Below the pieces are notes generated by a model. It searched no databases, was not told where the DNA came from, and was given only the letters and a program-made list of their open reading frames with translations. Shown one piece after another: positions 1 through 5,129 of a stretch of 5,129 nt of DNA. The stretch covers positions 1-5,129 of the forward strand of contig JAEPMM010000261.1 in the NCBI GenBank assembly GCA_017643965.1, in the 5' to 3' direction. How positions within the stretch are numbered: position 1 is the first letter of the stretch; every line of letters begins with the position of its first letter. The position numbers were made by a program, and so were the translations under genes. This stretch comes from Marinobacter sp. (GTDB taxonomy: Bacteria > Pseudomonadota > Gammaproteobacteria > Pseudomonadales > Oleiphilaceae).

Positions 1-145
1 ACCTTAGACCATAATCAGTAAAATATTCGAAAATTTCAGGGGATTCATCCAAACTTCCATTCCACCACAACCAAGAAGGTAATTTATCAATAGATAATTC
101 ATCAATTATTTTTAATCCTTTATTGGATATTGAGGCTGAGTCCCC
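1..145. other. AT-rich segment of foreign composition at the window edge
   Basis: By hand count, positions 1-130 hold 38 G or C (about 29%), whereas the adjoining DNA is near 60%. The change falls within about 15 bases, between roughly 140 and 154, inside the DUF1249 reading frame. On the minus strand the segment is open in the DUF1249 frame. It uses A/T-ending codons (for example TTA, ATA, GAT, GAA, TCT) and encodes a plausible soluble sequence with an SWLWW motif (residues 156-160) and an acidic stretch after it. I do not recognise the family. The boundary cannot be placed exactly without a relative that has the intact gene. It could be an island edge, a recombination scar or an assembly join. 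Confidence 0.75.
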
Positions 146-535
146 TCTAAGTACCTTCTCGTCCGGGTGGTGCATAAAGCGATTGGGGTAATCATTGACT
201 GCAGCGATCTGGCGATCCCGGTAGCAGCTGATCACTTCCGCCATGGACGCATCATGATATACCCGCACCGTCAGTTGGGGGTTATTGAGCCAACGGCCGG
301 CGTTGTGGATCTGCTCGAGCAGCAGCGTCTCGGTAAAGCGGGCGGTTTGCAGCACCTTGATCCGCACACGCCCGAGGTACTGGGATTCCCGGTGCAGCTC
401 GAACTCGGACACCGGCTCGCCACCGGCTTCAAGTTGCCGCAGCTGTCGCAGACGCAGGTAGTTGCCGTCACACAGGGCGCCGAGCTGCCGCAGATCCGGC
501 ACATAGCGTTTCGGTTTCATGGTCCATTCGCCCAT
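1..535 (-). CDS. yqiB: DUF1249 (YqiB-like) protein with its C-terminus replaced; runs off the window edge
   Basis: This is a member of the small cytoplasmic DUF1249 family (E. coli YqiB, about 140 residues), whose biochemical role is unknown. Translating the minus strand from ATG at 535 gives 178 codons with no stop before the edge. Family landmarks are LCDGNY (residues 21-26), VRVYHDASMAEV (90-101), DYPN (115-118) and PDEK (124-127). In relatives PDEK is followed by about 25 residues with a FLxxWL-type helix; here the similarity ends near residue 128, and 51 residues encoded by AT-rich DNA follow in frame. The start at 535 overlaps the nudF stop as TGATG, with a GGGAAGGG-type ribosome site at 544-551. 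A second ATG at 520 (MKPKRYVPD) aligns better with the E. coli start and is a real alternative. In relatives cpdA usually follows; here it is not visible. Family assignment is firm, but the identity of the 3' part is unknown. Confidence 0.8.
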   Translation of the reverse strand, partial: MGEWTMKPKRYVPDLRQLGALCDGNYLRLRQLRQLEAGGEPVSEFELHRESQYLGRVRIKVLQTARFTETLLLEQIHNAGRWLNNPQLTVRVYHDASMAEVISCYRDRQIAAVNDYPNRFMHHPDEKVLRGDSASISNKGLKIIDELSIDKLPSWLWWNGSLDESPEIFEYFTDYGLR

Positions 536-1152
536 CAGGCCCACCCTTCCCGCAAGCGGGGACGATTCAACTGAAGCCACTGCAGCGCAATAATCGCCGC
601 CGCGTTGTTGATTCGGCCGTCGGCGATCATGGCAATGGCCTCGTCGGCGGAGACTACGTGGGCACGGATGTCTTCGTGCTCATGCTCCACACCGAACAGA
701 CCGCCGGCCGATTCGGTGCTGATGCGACCGCAGTAGAGGTGTATCAGTTCGGTGGTGCCCCCGGGCGAAACCAGGTAATTGCAGATTTTTTCCAGCGAGC
801 TGAATGTCAGACCAGCTTCTTCCTGCCCTTCCCGCTGTGCAACGTCTTCCGGCGTTTCGCCCGCTTCGTTCATGCCGGCGACCAGTTCCAGCAGCCAGGG
901 CGACTGGTCCCGATCCATGGCACCGAGGCGGAACTGTTCCAGCAGCACGACTTCGTCCCGCTCCGGGTCATAGGGCAGCACACAGGTGGCGTCACCACGG
1001 ATAAACAGTTCGCGGGTGAAGACGGGCATGTCGCGGCCGTCAAAACGCGGGTGGGTCAGCCACAGCTTGTCCATGCGGAAGAAGCCCTGGAAGACGGTTT
1101 CGCGTTTTTCGACTTTGACGTCGCTGGCGTTGAACTGGAACGGCTTGGTCAT
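535..1152 (-). CDS. nudF: ADP-ribose pyrophosphatase (Nudix hydrolase)
   Basis: This cytoplasmic enzyme hydrolyses ADP-ribose to AMP and ribose 5-phosphate; related sugar nucleotides such as ADP-glucose are also substrates in the family (synonym aspP). The 205-residue product is close to E. coli NudF (209). The Nudix box spans residues 93-115, as G93-x5-E99-x7-R107-E108-x2-E111-E112-x-G114-L115, and supplies the Mg-binding glutamates. The subfamily marks SPGGTTE (129-135), a glutamate-rich loop EHEHEDIR (156-163) and the C-terminal ALQWLQL (189-195) are also present. The start at 1152 gives MTKPFQF; the upstream site is weak (CCGGATGAACG). The stop overlaps the DUF1249 start by one base, so the two genes are probably translationally coupled. 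A candidate promoter lies about 30 bases upstream. No catalytic residue appears to be missing. Confidence 0.95.
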   Translation of the reverse strand: MTKPFQFNASDVKVEKRETVFQGFFRMDKLWLTHPRFDGRDMPVFTRELFIRGDATCVLPYDPERDEVVLLEQFRLGAMDRDQSPWLLELVAGMNEAGETPEDVAQREGQEEAGLTFSSLEKICNYLVSPGGTTELIHLYCGRISTESAGGLFGVEHEHEDIRAHVVSADEAIAMIADGRINNAAAIIALQWLQLNRPRLREGWA

Positions 1153-1181
1153 CGTTCATCCGGTTACTGGTTCGATTTTGA

Positions 1182-1211
1182 ACGATAGCCGGTCCGGTGG
1201 TATGACTGCAA
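1182..1211 (-). promoter_or_regulatory. Candidate sigma-70 promoter for nudF
   Basis: On the minus strand TTGCAG (1211-1206) and TATCGT (1187-1182) are separated by 18 bases, which would start transcription near 1175, about 23 bases before the nudF ATG. Both boxes are imperfect (3 of 6 and 4 of 6 to consensus). A small inverted repeat, GTTC-N6-GAAC (1170-1183), lies over the predicted start and could be an operator. This is pattern matching only. Confidence 0.3.
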
Positions 1212-1216
1212 GCTCT

Positions 1217-1236
1217 GGCCCTCGCCTGTCAGGGCC
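1217..1236. other. 6-bp hairpin upstream of nudF
   Basis: GGCCCT (1217-1222) and AGGGCC (1231-1236) form a perfect 6-bp stem with an 8-base loop (CGCCTGTC). It has no T-run on either side, so it is not a typical terminator. It lies just upstream of the nudF promoter candidate and next to the larger repeat element. Confidence 0.4.
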
Positions 1237-1244
1237 GTGTGCAT

Positions 1245-1361
1245 GGCAGTCCGTGGAGGGAGGCTTTCCAAAAACCGCTCCTGCGGCACATCCGTGTGGC
1301 GCTTCTGCTTCGCCATCCATGGCTACGCAAATTTTTGGAAAGCCTCCCTCCAAGGACTGCC
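1245..1361. repeat. 117-bp imperfect inverted-repeat element (REP/MITE-like)
   Basis: The left arm, 1245-1274 (GGCAGTCC...TTTCCAAAAA), is the reverse complement of the right arm, 1332-1361, at 29 of 30 positions; the one mismatch is G1253 against A1353. The 57-base centre folds into further small hairpins: CCGC-TCCT-GCGG (1275-1286), CACA-TCCG-TGTG (1287-1298), GGCG/CGCC (1298-1301 with 1311-1314) and GCCAT-CC-ATGGC (1312-1323), the last two competing for two bases. There is no open frame of note and no clear target-site duplication. The shape suits a dispersed palindromic element or miniature transposon remnant. It may also separate thiC transcription from nudF, although no strong T-tract is present. 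Confidence 0.8.
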
Positions 1362-1390
1362 CCCAACGTTCGTGCAAACCTCAACCACCA

Positions 1391-1424
1391 CCCTGGCTCA
1401 CAACACCTAGCCGTCAGGCCAGGG
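1391..1424 (-). terminator. Weak terminator candidate after thiC
   Basis: Seventeen bases past the thiC stop, GCCAGGG (1418-1424) and CCCTGGC (1391-1397) on the plus strand form a perfect 7-bp inverted repeat with a 20-base loop. On the thiC transcript the hairpin is followed by TGGTGGTTGAGG rather than a U-run, so intrinsic termination would be weak. It may simply protect the 3' end. Confidence 0.3.
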
Positions 1425-1440
1425 CCATCAAACGCCAGAG

Positions 1441-3330
1441 TCAGATCTTGTCGTAAAGCTTACTCCCGGCTTCGACAAACTCCCTCGATTTCTCCTGCAT
1501 ACCAGCGTCGACCGCCGTGACTTCGTCGATGCCCTTCTCGGCTGCGTATTCACGGACTTCCTGCGAGATCTTCATGGAGCAGAACTTCGGTCCGCACATG
1601 GAGCAGAAATGAGCCACCTTGGCGGATTCCTTGGGCAGTGTTTCGTCGTGGTAGGCACGGGCGGTGTCCGGATCGAGGCCGAGGTTGAACTGGTCTTCCC
1701 AGCGGAACTCGAAGCGGGCCTTGGACAGGGCGTTGTCGCGGATCTGGGCCCCCGGGTGCCCCTTGGCAAGATCGGCAGCATGGGCGGCGATCTTGTAGGT
1801 GATGATGCCGGTTTTGACGTCGTCCTTATTGGGCAGGCCCAGATGCTCTTTCGGGGTGACGTAGCAGAGCATGGCGCAGCCGTACCAGCCGATCATCGCG
1901 GCACCGATGCCGGAGGTGATGTGGTCGTAACCCGGGGCGATGTCGGTGATCAGGGGGCCGAGGGTGTAGAACGGGGCTTCGTCACAGCATTCCAGCTGCT
2001 TGTCCATGTTCTCCTTGATCAGCTGCATGGGCACGTGTCCCGGGCCTTCGATCATGCATTGTACGTCGTGCTTCCAGGCGATTTTGGTCAGTTCGCCCAG
2101 GGTTTCCAGTTCGCCGAACTGGGCCGCATCGTTGGCATCGGCAATGGAGCCGGGGCGCAGGCCGTCGCCGAGGCTGAAGGACACGTCGTAAGCTTTCATG
2201 ATTTCGCAGATGTCTTCGAAATGCTCGTACAGGAAGCTTTCCTTGTGGTGCGCCAGGCACCACTTGGCCATGATCGAGCCACCGCGGGAGACGATGCCGG
2301 TGGTGCGCTTGGCGGTCATCGGTACGTGGTGCAGGCGCACGCCGGCGTGAATGGTGAAGTAGTCCACGCCCTGCTCCGCCTGCTCGATCAATGTGTCGCG
2401 GAAAATTTCCCAGGTCAGGTCCTCGGCCACGCCACCGACTTTCTCCAGCGCCTGATAAATCGGCACGGTACCGATCGGCACCGGCGAATTGCGAATGATC
2501 CACTCGCGGGTTTCGTGGATGTTCTTGCCGGTGGACAGGTCCATGATGGTGTCGGAGCCCCAGCGGGTGCCCCAGGTCAGCTTCTCCACCTCCTCCTCGA
2601 TGGACGAGCTGACCGCGGAGTTGCCGATGTTGCCATTGATCTTCACCAGGAAGTTGCGACCGATGATCATCGGTTCGGTTTCAGGGTGATTGATGTTGGC
2701 GGGGATAATGGCACGGCCGCGAGCTACTTCGTCCCGGACGAATTCCGGCGTGATTTCCGACGGCAGTGAGGCGCCAAAGGACTGCCCCGGATGCTGGTCC
2801 TGCAGGAGGCCCTGCTCTCTCGCTTCATGAAGCTTCATGTTTTCGCGAATGGCGATGAATTCCATCTCGGGGGTGATGATGCCATTGCAGGCGTAGTGCA
2901 TCTGACTGACGTTTTGTCCGGGCTTGGCCCGCAGCGGCTTGCGCTCGTCCATAAAGCGCAGCGGGTCCAGCTGGGGATCTTTCATTCGCCGGCGGGTGAA
3001 TTCGGATGTGTAGTCCTCCAACTGCTCCACATCGCCCCGCTCGGCGATCCATGCGGCGCGGATGGGTTGCAGGCCTTTGCGCAGGTCGATGGTGGCTTCC
3101 GGGTCAGTGTAAGGGCCTGAGGTGTCGTACACCCTGACCGGTGGGTTCTTTTCTCCACCCATTTCCGTGGGTGTGTCCTGCACGGTAATTTCCCGCATGG
3201 GCACCCGCAAGTCCGGTCGGCTACCCTGCACGTAAATCTTGCGGGAATTGGGCAACGGCTGAACAGCGGCCGAATCGACGCGGGCGGAATCGCTCAGGTA
3301 TGTGGGTAAAGAGGACGTTGTATCGGTCAT
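1441..3330 (-). CDS. thiC: Phosphomethylpyrimidine synthase ThiC
   Basis: ThiC is a cytoplasmic radical-SAM enzyme that rearranges aminoimidazole ribotide into HMP phosphate, the pyrimidine half of thiamine. The 629-residue product compares with 631 in E. coli. The C-terminal [4Fe-4S] motif C-x2-C-x4-C is intact at C576, C579 and C584. Core motifs are SRGGS (348-352), GDGLRPG (388-394), EGPGHVPM (H432), APGYDHITS (H470) and TPKEHLG (H496). From knowledge of the family, H432 and H496 correspond to the metal-binding pair. I start at ATG 3330 (MTDTTSS) because GGGAG at 3341-3337 stands six bases upstream; the adjacent ATG at 3333 is equally possible. The frame also extends to ATG 3396, but those extra 22 residues fall in the riboswitch expression platform and lack family similarity. 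The gene is preceded by a TPP riboswitch and its own promoter, so TPP should repress it. It diverges from tolC. Confidence 0.97.
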   Translation of the reverse strand: MTDTTSSLPTYLSDSARVDSAAVQPLPNSRKIYVQGSRPDLRVPMREITVQDTPTEMGGEKNPPVRVYDTSGPYTDPEATIDLRKGLQPIRAAWIAERGDVEQLEDYTSEFTRRRMKDPQLDPLRFMDERKPLRAKPGQNVSQMHYACNGIITPEMEFIAIRENMKLHEAREQGLLQDQHPGQSFGASLPSEITPEFVRDEVARGRAIIPANINHPETEPMIIGRNFLVKINGNIGNSAVSSSIEEEVEKLTWGTRWGSDTIMDLSTGKNIHETREWIIRNSPVPIGTVPIYQALEKVGGVAEDLTWEIFRDTLIEQAEQGVDYFTIHAGVRLHHVPMTAKRTTGIVSRGGSIMAKWCLAHHKESFLYEHFEDICEIMKAYDVSFSLGDGLRPGSIADANDAAQFGELETLGELTKIAWKHDVQCMIEGPGHVPMQLIKENMDKQLECCDEAPFYTLGPLITDIAPGYDHITSGIGAAMIGWYGCAMLCYVTPKEHLGLPNKDDVKTGIITYKIAAHAADLAKGHPGAQIRDNALSKARFEFRWEDQFNLGLDPDTARAYHDETLPKESAKVAHFCSMCGPKFCSMKISQEVREYAAEKGIDEVTAVDAGMQEKSREFVEAGSKLYDKI

Positions 3331-3333
3331 CAT

Positions 3334-3412
3334 GCGCTCCCGGAACGGGTTGGGTGATATCGGGTCGCGTATGACGGAGCACGGCAGATTCCACATGCTT
3401 CACTGCTGTCTG
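3334..3412 (-). promoter_or_regulatory. Riboswitch expression platform with RBS-sequestering helix
   Basis: On the thiC transcript GUGCUCC (3382-3376) can pair with GGAGCGC (3340-3334), a 7-bp helix with one G-U that covers the Shine-Dalgarno bases and abuts the ATG at 3333. A competing local hairpin, AGCAUG (3399-3394) with CGUGCU (3383-3378), uses the same anti-SD bases and would free the site. The exclusive pairings suggest translational control by TPP. This is a hand-drawn fold, without energies. Confidence 0.5.
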
Positions 3413-3511
3413 GTCTTAATTCCTACGCCGGTATTATCCGGATCAGGTCGCGGGTTTTGCGATGCAATCTCAGCCGGCCGGAGAACGTTCCGGCCAGCAC
3501 CCCGTCAAGAC
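3413..3511 (-). ncRNA. TPP riboswitch (THI element) in the thiC leader
   Basis: Read on the minus strand, the segment has the ordered TPP-aptamer marks. P1 pairs GTCTTGA (3511-3505) with TTAAGAC (3419-3413), with one G-U. GGGGTGC lies at 3503-3497, followed by a 7-bp P3-type hairpin GGCCGGA/TCCGGCC (3495-3489 with 3482-3476). CTGAGA (3473-3468), which contacts the pyrimidine, comes next. The conserved 3' block ACCTGATCCGGATAATACC and GGCGTAGGA (3448-3421) closes the aptamer. It precedes thiC and binds thiamine pyrophosphate to repress it. The match to the class is very strong. Confidence 0.96.
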
Positions 3512-3526
3512 GCGATGTGCTAATGC

Positions 3527-3555
3527 ATAACACTCTAAATGAGTGACATTTGCAA
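3527..3555 (-). promoter_or_regulatory. Candidate sigma-70 promoter for thiC
   Basis: TTGCAA (3555-3550) and TGTTAT (3532-3527) on the minus strand are exactly 17 bases apart, each matching consensus at 4 of 6. The start would fall near 3520, just before the riboswitch P1 stem at 3511, which is where a riboswitch leader should begin. The spacer holds the perfect inverted repeat CACTC-TAAAT-GAGTG (3531-3545), a possible operator. Confidence 0.5.
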
Positions 3556-3577
3556 GTGTAGAGATGCGCGCAATTAT
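3550..3577 (+). promoter_or_regulatory. Candidate promoter for tolC
   Basis: The self-complementary TTGCAA (3550-3555) also reads as a -35 box on the plus strand, with AATTAT (3572-3577) as a -10 box after a 16-base spacer. Another -10-like CATAAT lies at 3582-3587 but has no good -35. The leader would be about 100 bases. ATTAT-TGTCC-ATAAT (3573-3587) is a small inverted repeat overlapping this box. Confidence 0.3.
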
Positions 3578-3606
3578 TGTCCATAATGGCCAGCCAGACT
3601 CGTCCA

Positions 3607-3642
3607 CTGTTGCTCGCGGGCGCTGTCCAAACGCGGCAACAG
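3607..3642 (+). other. Hairpin in the tolC 5' leader
   Basis: CTGTTGC (3607-3613) and GCAACAG (3636-3642) pair perfectly. After one bulged T, CGCG (3615-3618) pairs with CGCG (3632-3635), giving 11 bp around a 13-base loop. It ends 45 bases before the tolC ATG and has no T-run after it. It could stabilise the messenger or be a protein or small-RNA target; neither can be decided from the sequence. Confidence 0.5.
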
Positions 3643-3677
3643 ATGCGCTCCGGAGTGGAGTGACGCGCTAACGTATT

Positions 3678-3683
3678 AGGAGA
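3678..3683 (+). promoter_or_regulatory. Ribosome binding site of tolC
   Basis: AGGAGA stands four bases before ATG 3688, with the GGAG core five bases away. This strong site fixes the start and places a signal peptide exactly at the N-terminus. Confidence 0.85.
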
Positions 3684-3687
3684 AACA

Positions 3688-5076
3688 ATGAAGAAACGAT
3701 TCCTTTCCGGGATGATCGGACTGCTCGCGGCCAATCCGGTGCTCGCCATGAATCTGATCGAGACCTACGAGAAAGCGCTGTCTTACGACTCCGGAATTGC
3801 AGCAGCACGGGCCAGTTTCGAAGCGCAGGAAGCCGGTACCGATGTCAGCCGCGCCAACCTGCTGCCGCAGATCAATGCGTTCGGTGAAGCCAACTACACC
3901 GACACGGAATCGTCCGATCAGGAAGTGGATTACACGACCCTGGCCTACGGCGTCCGGCTGAGCCAGCCCCTGTTCCGCGCTGACGCCTGGTACGGCTTCG
4001 ACGCCAGTAAGTTCCAGAGCGAAGCCGCACGTGCGGAGTACAACCTCGCTCAACAACAGCTGATCCTCGATGTGGCGAGCGCTTACTTCAATGTACTCAG
4101 GGCCGCCGACACCCTGACTACAGCCCGCGCCACCGAAGCTGCTATCCAGCGCCAGTATGAGCAGGCGCAGGAACGCTTTGACGTGGGCCTGATCGCGATC
4201 ACCGAGGTGTATGAAGCCCGTGCCAGCTACGACGACAGCAAAAGCCAGCGCATCGCTGCGGAGAGTGACCTGGACATCACCCGCGAGCAGCTTGCCCGGC
4301 TGACCGGCGAGTACACCGAAGAACTCGAAAACCTACGGGAAAACTTCCCGCTCGGCCGCCCCGAACCGATGGATCCGTCCCAGTGGGAGACCACCGCATT
4401 GGAGCAGAACTGGACCATTCAGGCCGCGATGTTCGAGCTGAACGCCAGTGAGGCCAACCTGAATGTGGCGAAAGCCGGCCACTACCCGACGCTGGATCTC
4501 AACGCCTCCTATGGCAAAAGCGATATTAACGGTCTCGACGACGGGGCCTCACCGCTGCAGCAGCGCACATCAGACGGCACCACCACCGAGGCGGTGATCG
4601 GGGTCACTCTGAACGTGCCGCTGTATATGGGCGGTGGTACCCAGGCCGGCGTTCGCCAGCAACGGTCCCTCGTCACAGTTGCCGAGCAGAGTCTGGAAAC
4701 CACCCGCCGGGACGTTCGGGTCAACACCCGCAGCCTGTTCCGCACGGTGAACACCAACATCGAGACAACGTCAGCGCTGGAGCAAACCATCATTTCCCGC
4801 CGCAGTGCCCTGGATGCGACCCGGGCCGGATACGAAGTGGGCACCCGCAACATCGTGGAAGTGCTGGATGCCGAGCGTGCGTATTATGTGGCGCTGCGGG
4901 ATTACGCAAACTCCCGTTACGACTATGTGATCAACACACTCAGCCTGAAACAGGCGGCCGGCACACTGAGCCCACAGGATCTGGTTGAACTAAACAACTG
5001 GCTCAGCGCCTCTGCTCCGGGCATCGAAGCTCTGGCCAATGACGAGGAAACCCTTGAGGACCCGATCGAGAACTGA
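3688..5076 (+). CDS. tolC: Outer-membrane efflux channel TolC
   Basis: TolC forms a trimeric outer-membrane beta-barrel with a long periplasmic alpha-barrel, serving as the exit duct for RND and other multidrug pumps and for type I secretion. The 462-residue precursor has a signal peptide (MKKR, hydrophobic stretch, VLA cleaved after A20). The family's internal duplication is visible: the first repeat carries RFDVGLIAITEVYEARASYD (162-181), and the second carries AGYEVGTRNIVEVLDAERAYY (380-400). Y382 and R387 match the E. coli gating residues Y362 and R367. The two aspartates of the E. coli aperture ring appear as E391 and D394, and the D153 equivalent is E173. The C-terminal tail is short and acidic, compared with the longer Gln/Thr-rich tail of E. 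coli (493 residues). The gene diverges from thiC and is followed by a hairpin. Homology to true TolC rather than to a generic outer-membrane factor is clear, and no frameshift is seen. Confidence 0.95.
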   Translation: MKKRFLSGMIGLLAANPVLAMNLIETYEKALSYDSGIAAARASFEAQEAGTDVSRANLLPQINAFGEANYTDTESSDQEVDYTTLAYGVRLSQPLFRADAWYGFDASKFQSEAARAEYNLAQQQLILDVASAYFNVLRAADTLTTARATEAAIQRQYEQAQERFDVGLIAITEVYEARASYDDSKSQRIAAESDLDITREQLARLTGEYTEELENLRENFPLGRPEPMDPSQWETTALEQNWTIQAAMFELNASEANLNVAKAGHYPTLDLNASYGKSDINGLDDGASPLQQRTSDGTTTEAVIGVTLNVPLYMGGGTQAGVRQQRSLVTVAEQSLETTRRDVRVNTRSLFRTVNTNIETTSALEQTIISRRSALDATRAGYEVGTRNIVEVLDAERAYYVALRDYANSRYDYVINTLSLKQAAGTLSPQDLVELNNWLSASAPGIEALANDEETLEDPIEN

Positions 5077-5090
5077 TTCGGCCGCCCCGG

Positions 5091-5122
5091 GGCCCTGCGA
5101 CAAACGGAACTGTCGCAGGGCC
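5091..5122 (+). terminator. 12-bp hairpin after tolC
   Basis: GGCCCTGCGACA (5091-5102) and TGTCGCAGGGCC (5111-5122) form a perfect 12-bp stem with an 8-base loop (AACGGAAC), starting 15 bases after the tolC stop. The last seven bases of the window (TACACCC) show no T-run, so it is either a terminator that lacks the U-tract or a 3'-end protecting structure. It overlaps a CCCCGGGG palindrome (5085-5092). Confidence 0.6.
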
Positions 5123-5129
5123 TACACCC

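Noticed and set aside
3..101. Short minus-strand frame starting MNYLLINYLLG within the AT-rich segment
   Set aside because: It is 32 codons, its only SD-like bases are about 13 bases away, and it overlaps the much longer frame that continues from DUF1249.
167..574. 135-codon plus-strand frame opposite the DUF1249 gene
   Set aside because: The minus strand carries the DUF1249 motifs; this frame is their complement and ignores the composition break.
658..1188. 176-codon plus-strand frame opposite nudF
   Set aside because: It is an antisense shadow of nudF, which has a complete Nudix box on the other strand.
1245..1361. Inverted repeat as a complete insertion sequence
   Set aside because: It is only 117 bp, with no transposase coding capacity and no visible target duplication.
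1609..2769. 386-codon open frame on the plus strand opposite thiC
   Set aside because: It is the antisense shadow of a conserved G+C-rich gene; the composition is glycine/valine/histidine-rich, and no family motif or ribosome site is seen.
3331..3396. Longer thiC start giving 22 extra residues (MWNLPC...)
   Set aside because: It lies within the riboswitch expression platform, has no ribosome site of its own, and exceeds the family length; ATG 3330 or 3333 follows a good GGGAG.
1..5129. CRISPR array, tRNA, rRNA, toxin-antitoxin or defence genes
   Set aside because: No spaced direct repeats, cloverleaf or ribosomal signatures are visible, and all long frames belong to the four housekeeping genes or their shadows.

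Overview
The window is about 60% G+C apart from its first ~140 bases. It carries four protein genes with strong gammaproteobacterial signatures: a YqiB-like DUF1249 protein, the ADP-ribose pyrophosphatase NudF, the thiamine pyrimidine synthase ThiC with a TPP riboswitch in its leader, and the outer-membrane channel TolC. The tolC / thiC / nudF / DUF1249 neighbourhood resembles that of Pseudomonas. The G+C content and the repeat family between nudF and thiC suggest a marine gammaproteobacterium such as Marinobacter or a relative; this genus guess is inference.

Layout: positions 1-535 (minus) hold the DUF1249 gene, which overlaps nudF (535-1152, minus) by one base (TGATG). Positions 1153-1440 are a non-coding gap with a 117-bp imperfect inverted-repeat element (1245-1361) and two smaller hairpins. 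thiC (1441-3330, minus) follows, with a leader (about 3331-3519) that holds a TPP aptamer at 3413-3511. Positions 3512-3687 contain divergent promoter candidates and a hairpin in the tolC leader. tolC (3688-5076, plus) ends in a 12-bp hairpin (5091-5122).

The most unusual part is the left edge. The DUF1249 gene matches its family up to the conserved PDEK (residues 124-127). It then passes in frame into DNA of about 29% G+C that stays open for another 51 codons to the window end and reads like a real but unrecognised protein. This is either an insertion or recombination scar that swapped the 3' end of the gene (and separated it from the usual cpdA neighbour), or an assembly chimera.

Functionally, thiC is the thiamine biosynthesis gene and is probably controlled by TPP through its leader, where an aptamer-distal helix can hide the ribosome binding site. 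nudF and the DUF1249 gene form a translationally coupled pair. TolC is divergent and is the exit duct for multidrug efflux and type I secretion. I see no CRISPR array, tRNA, rRNA, transposase or defence system; apart from the left-edge junction this is a housekeeping region.
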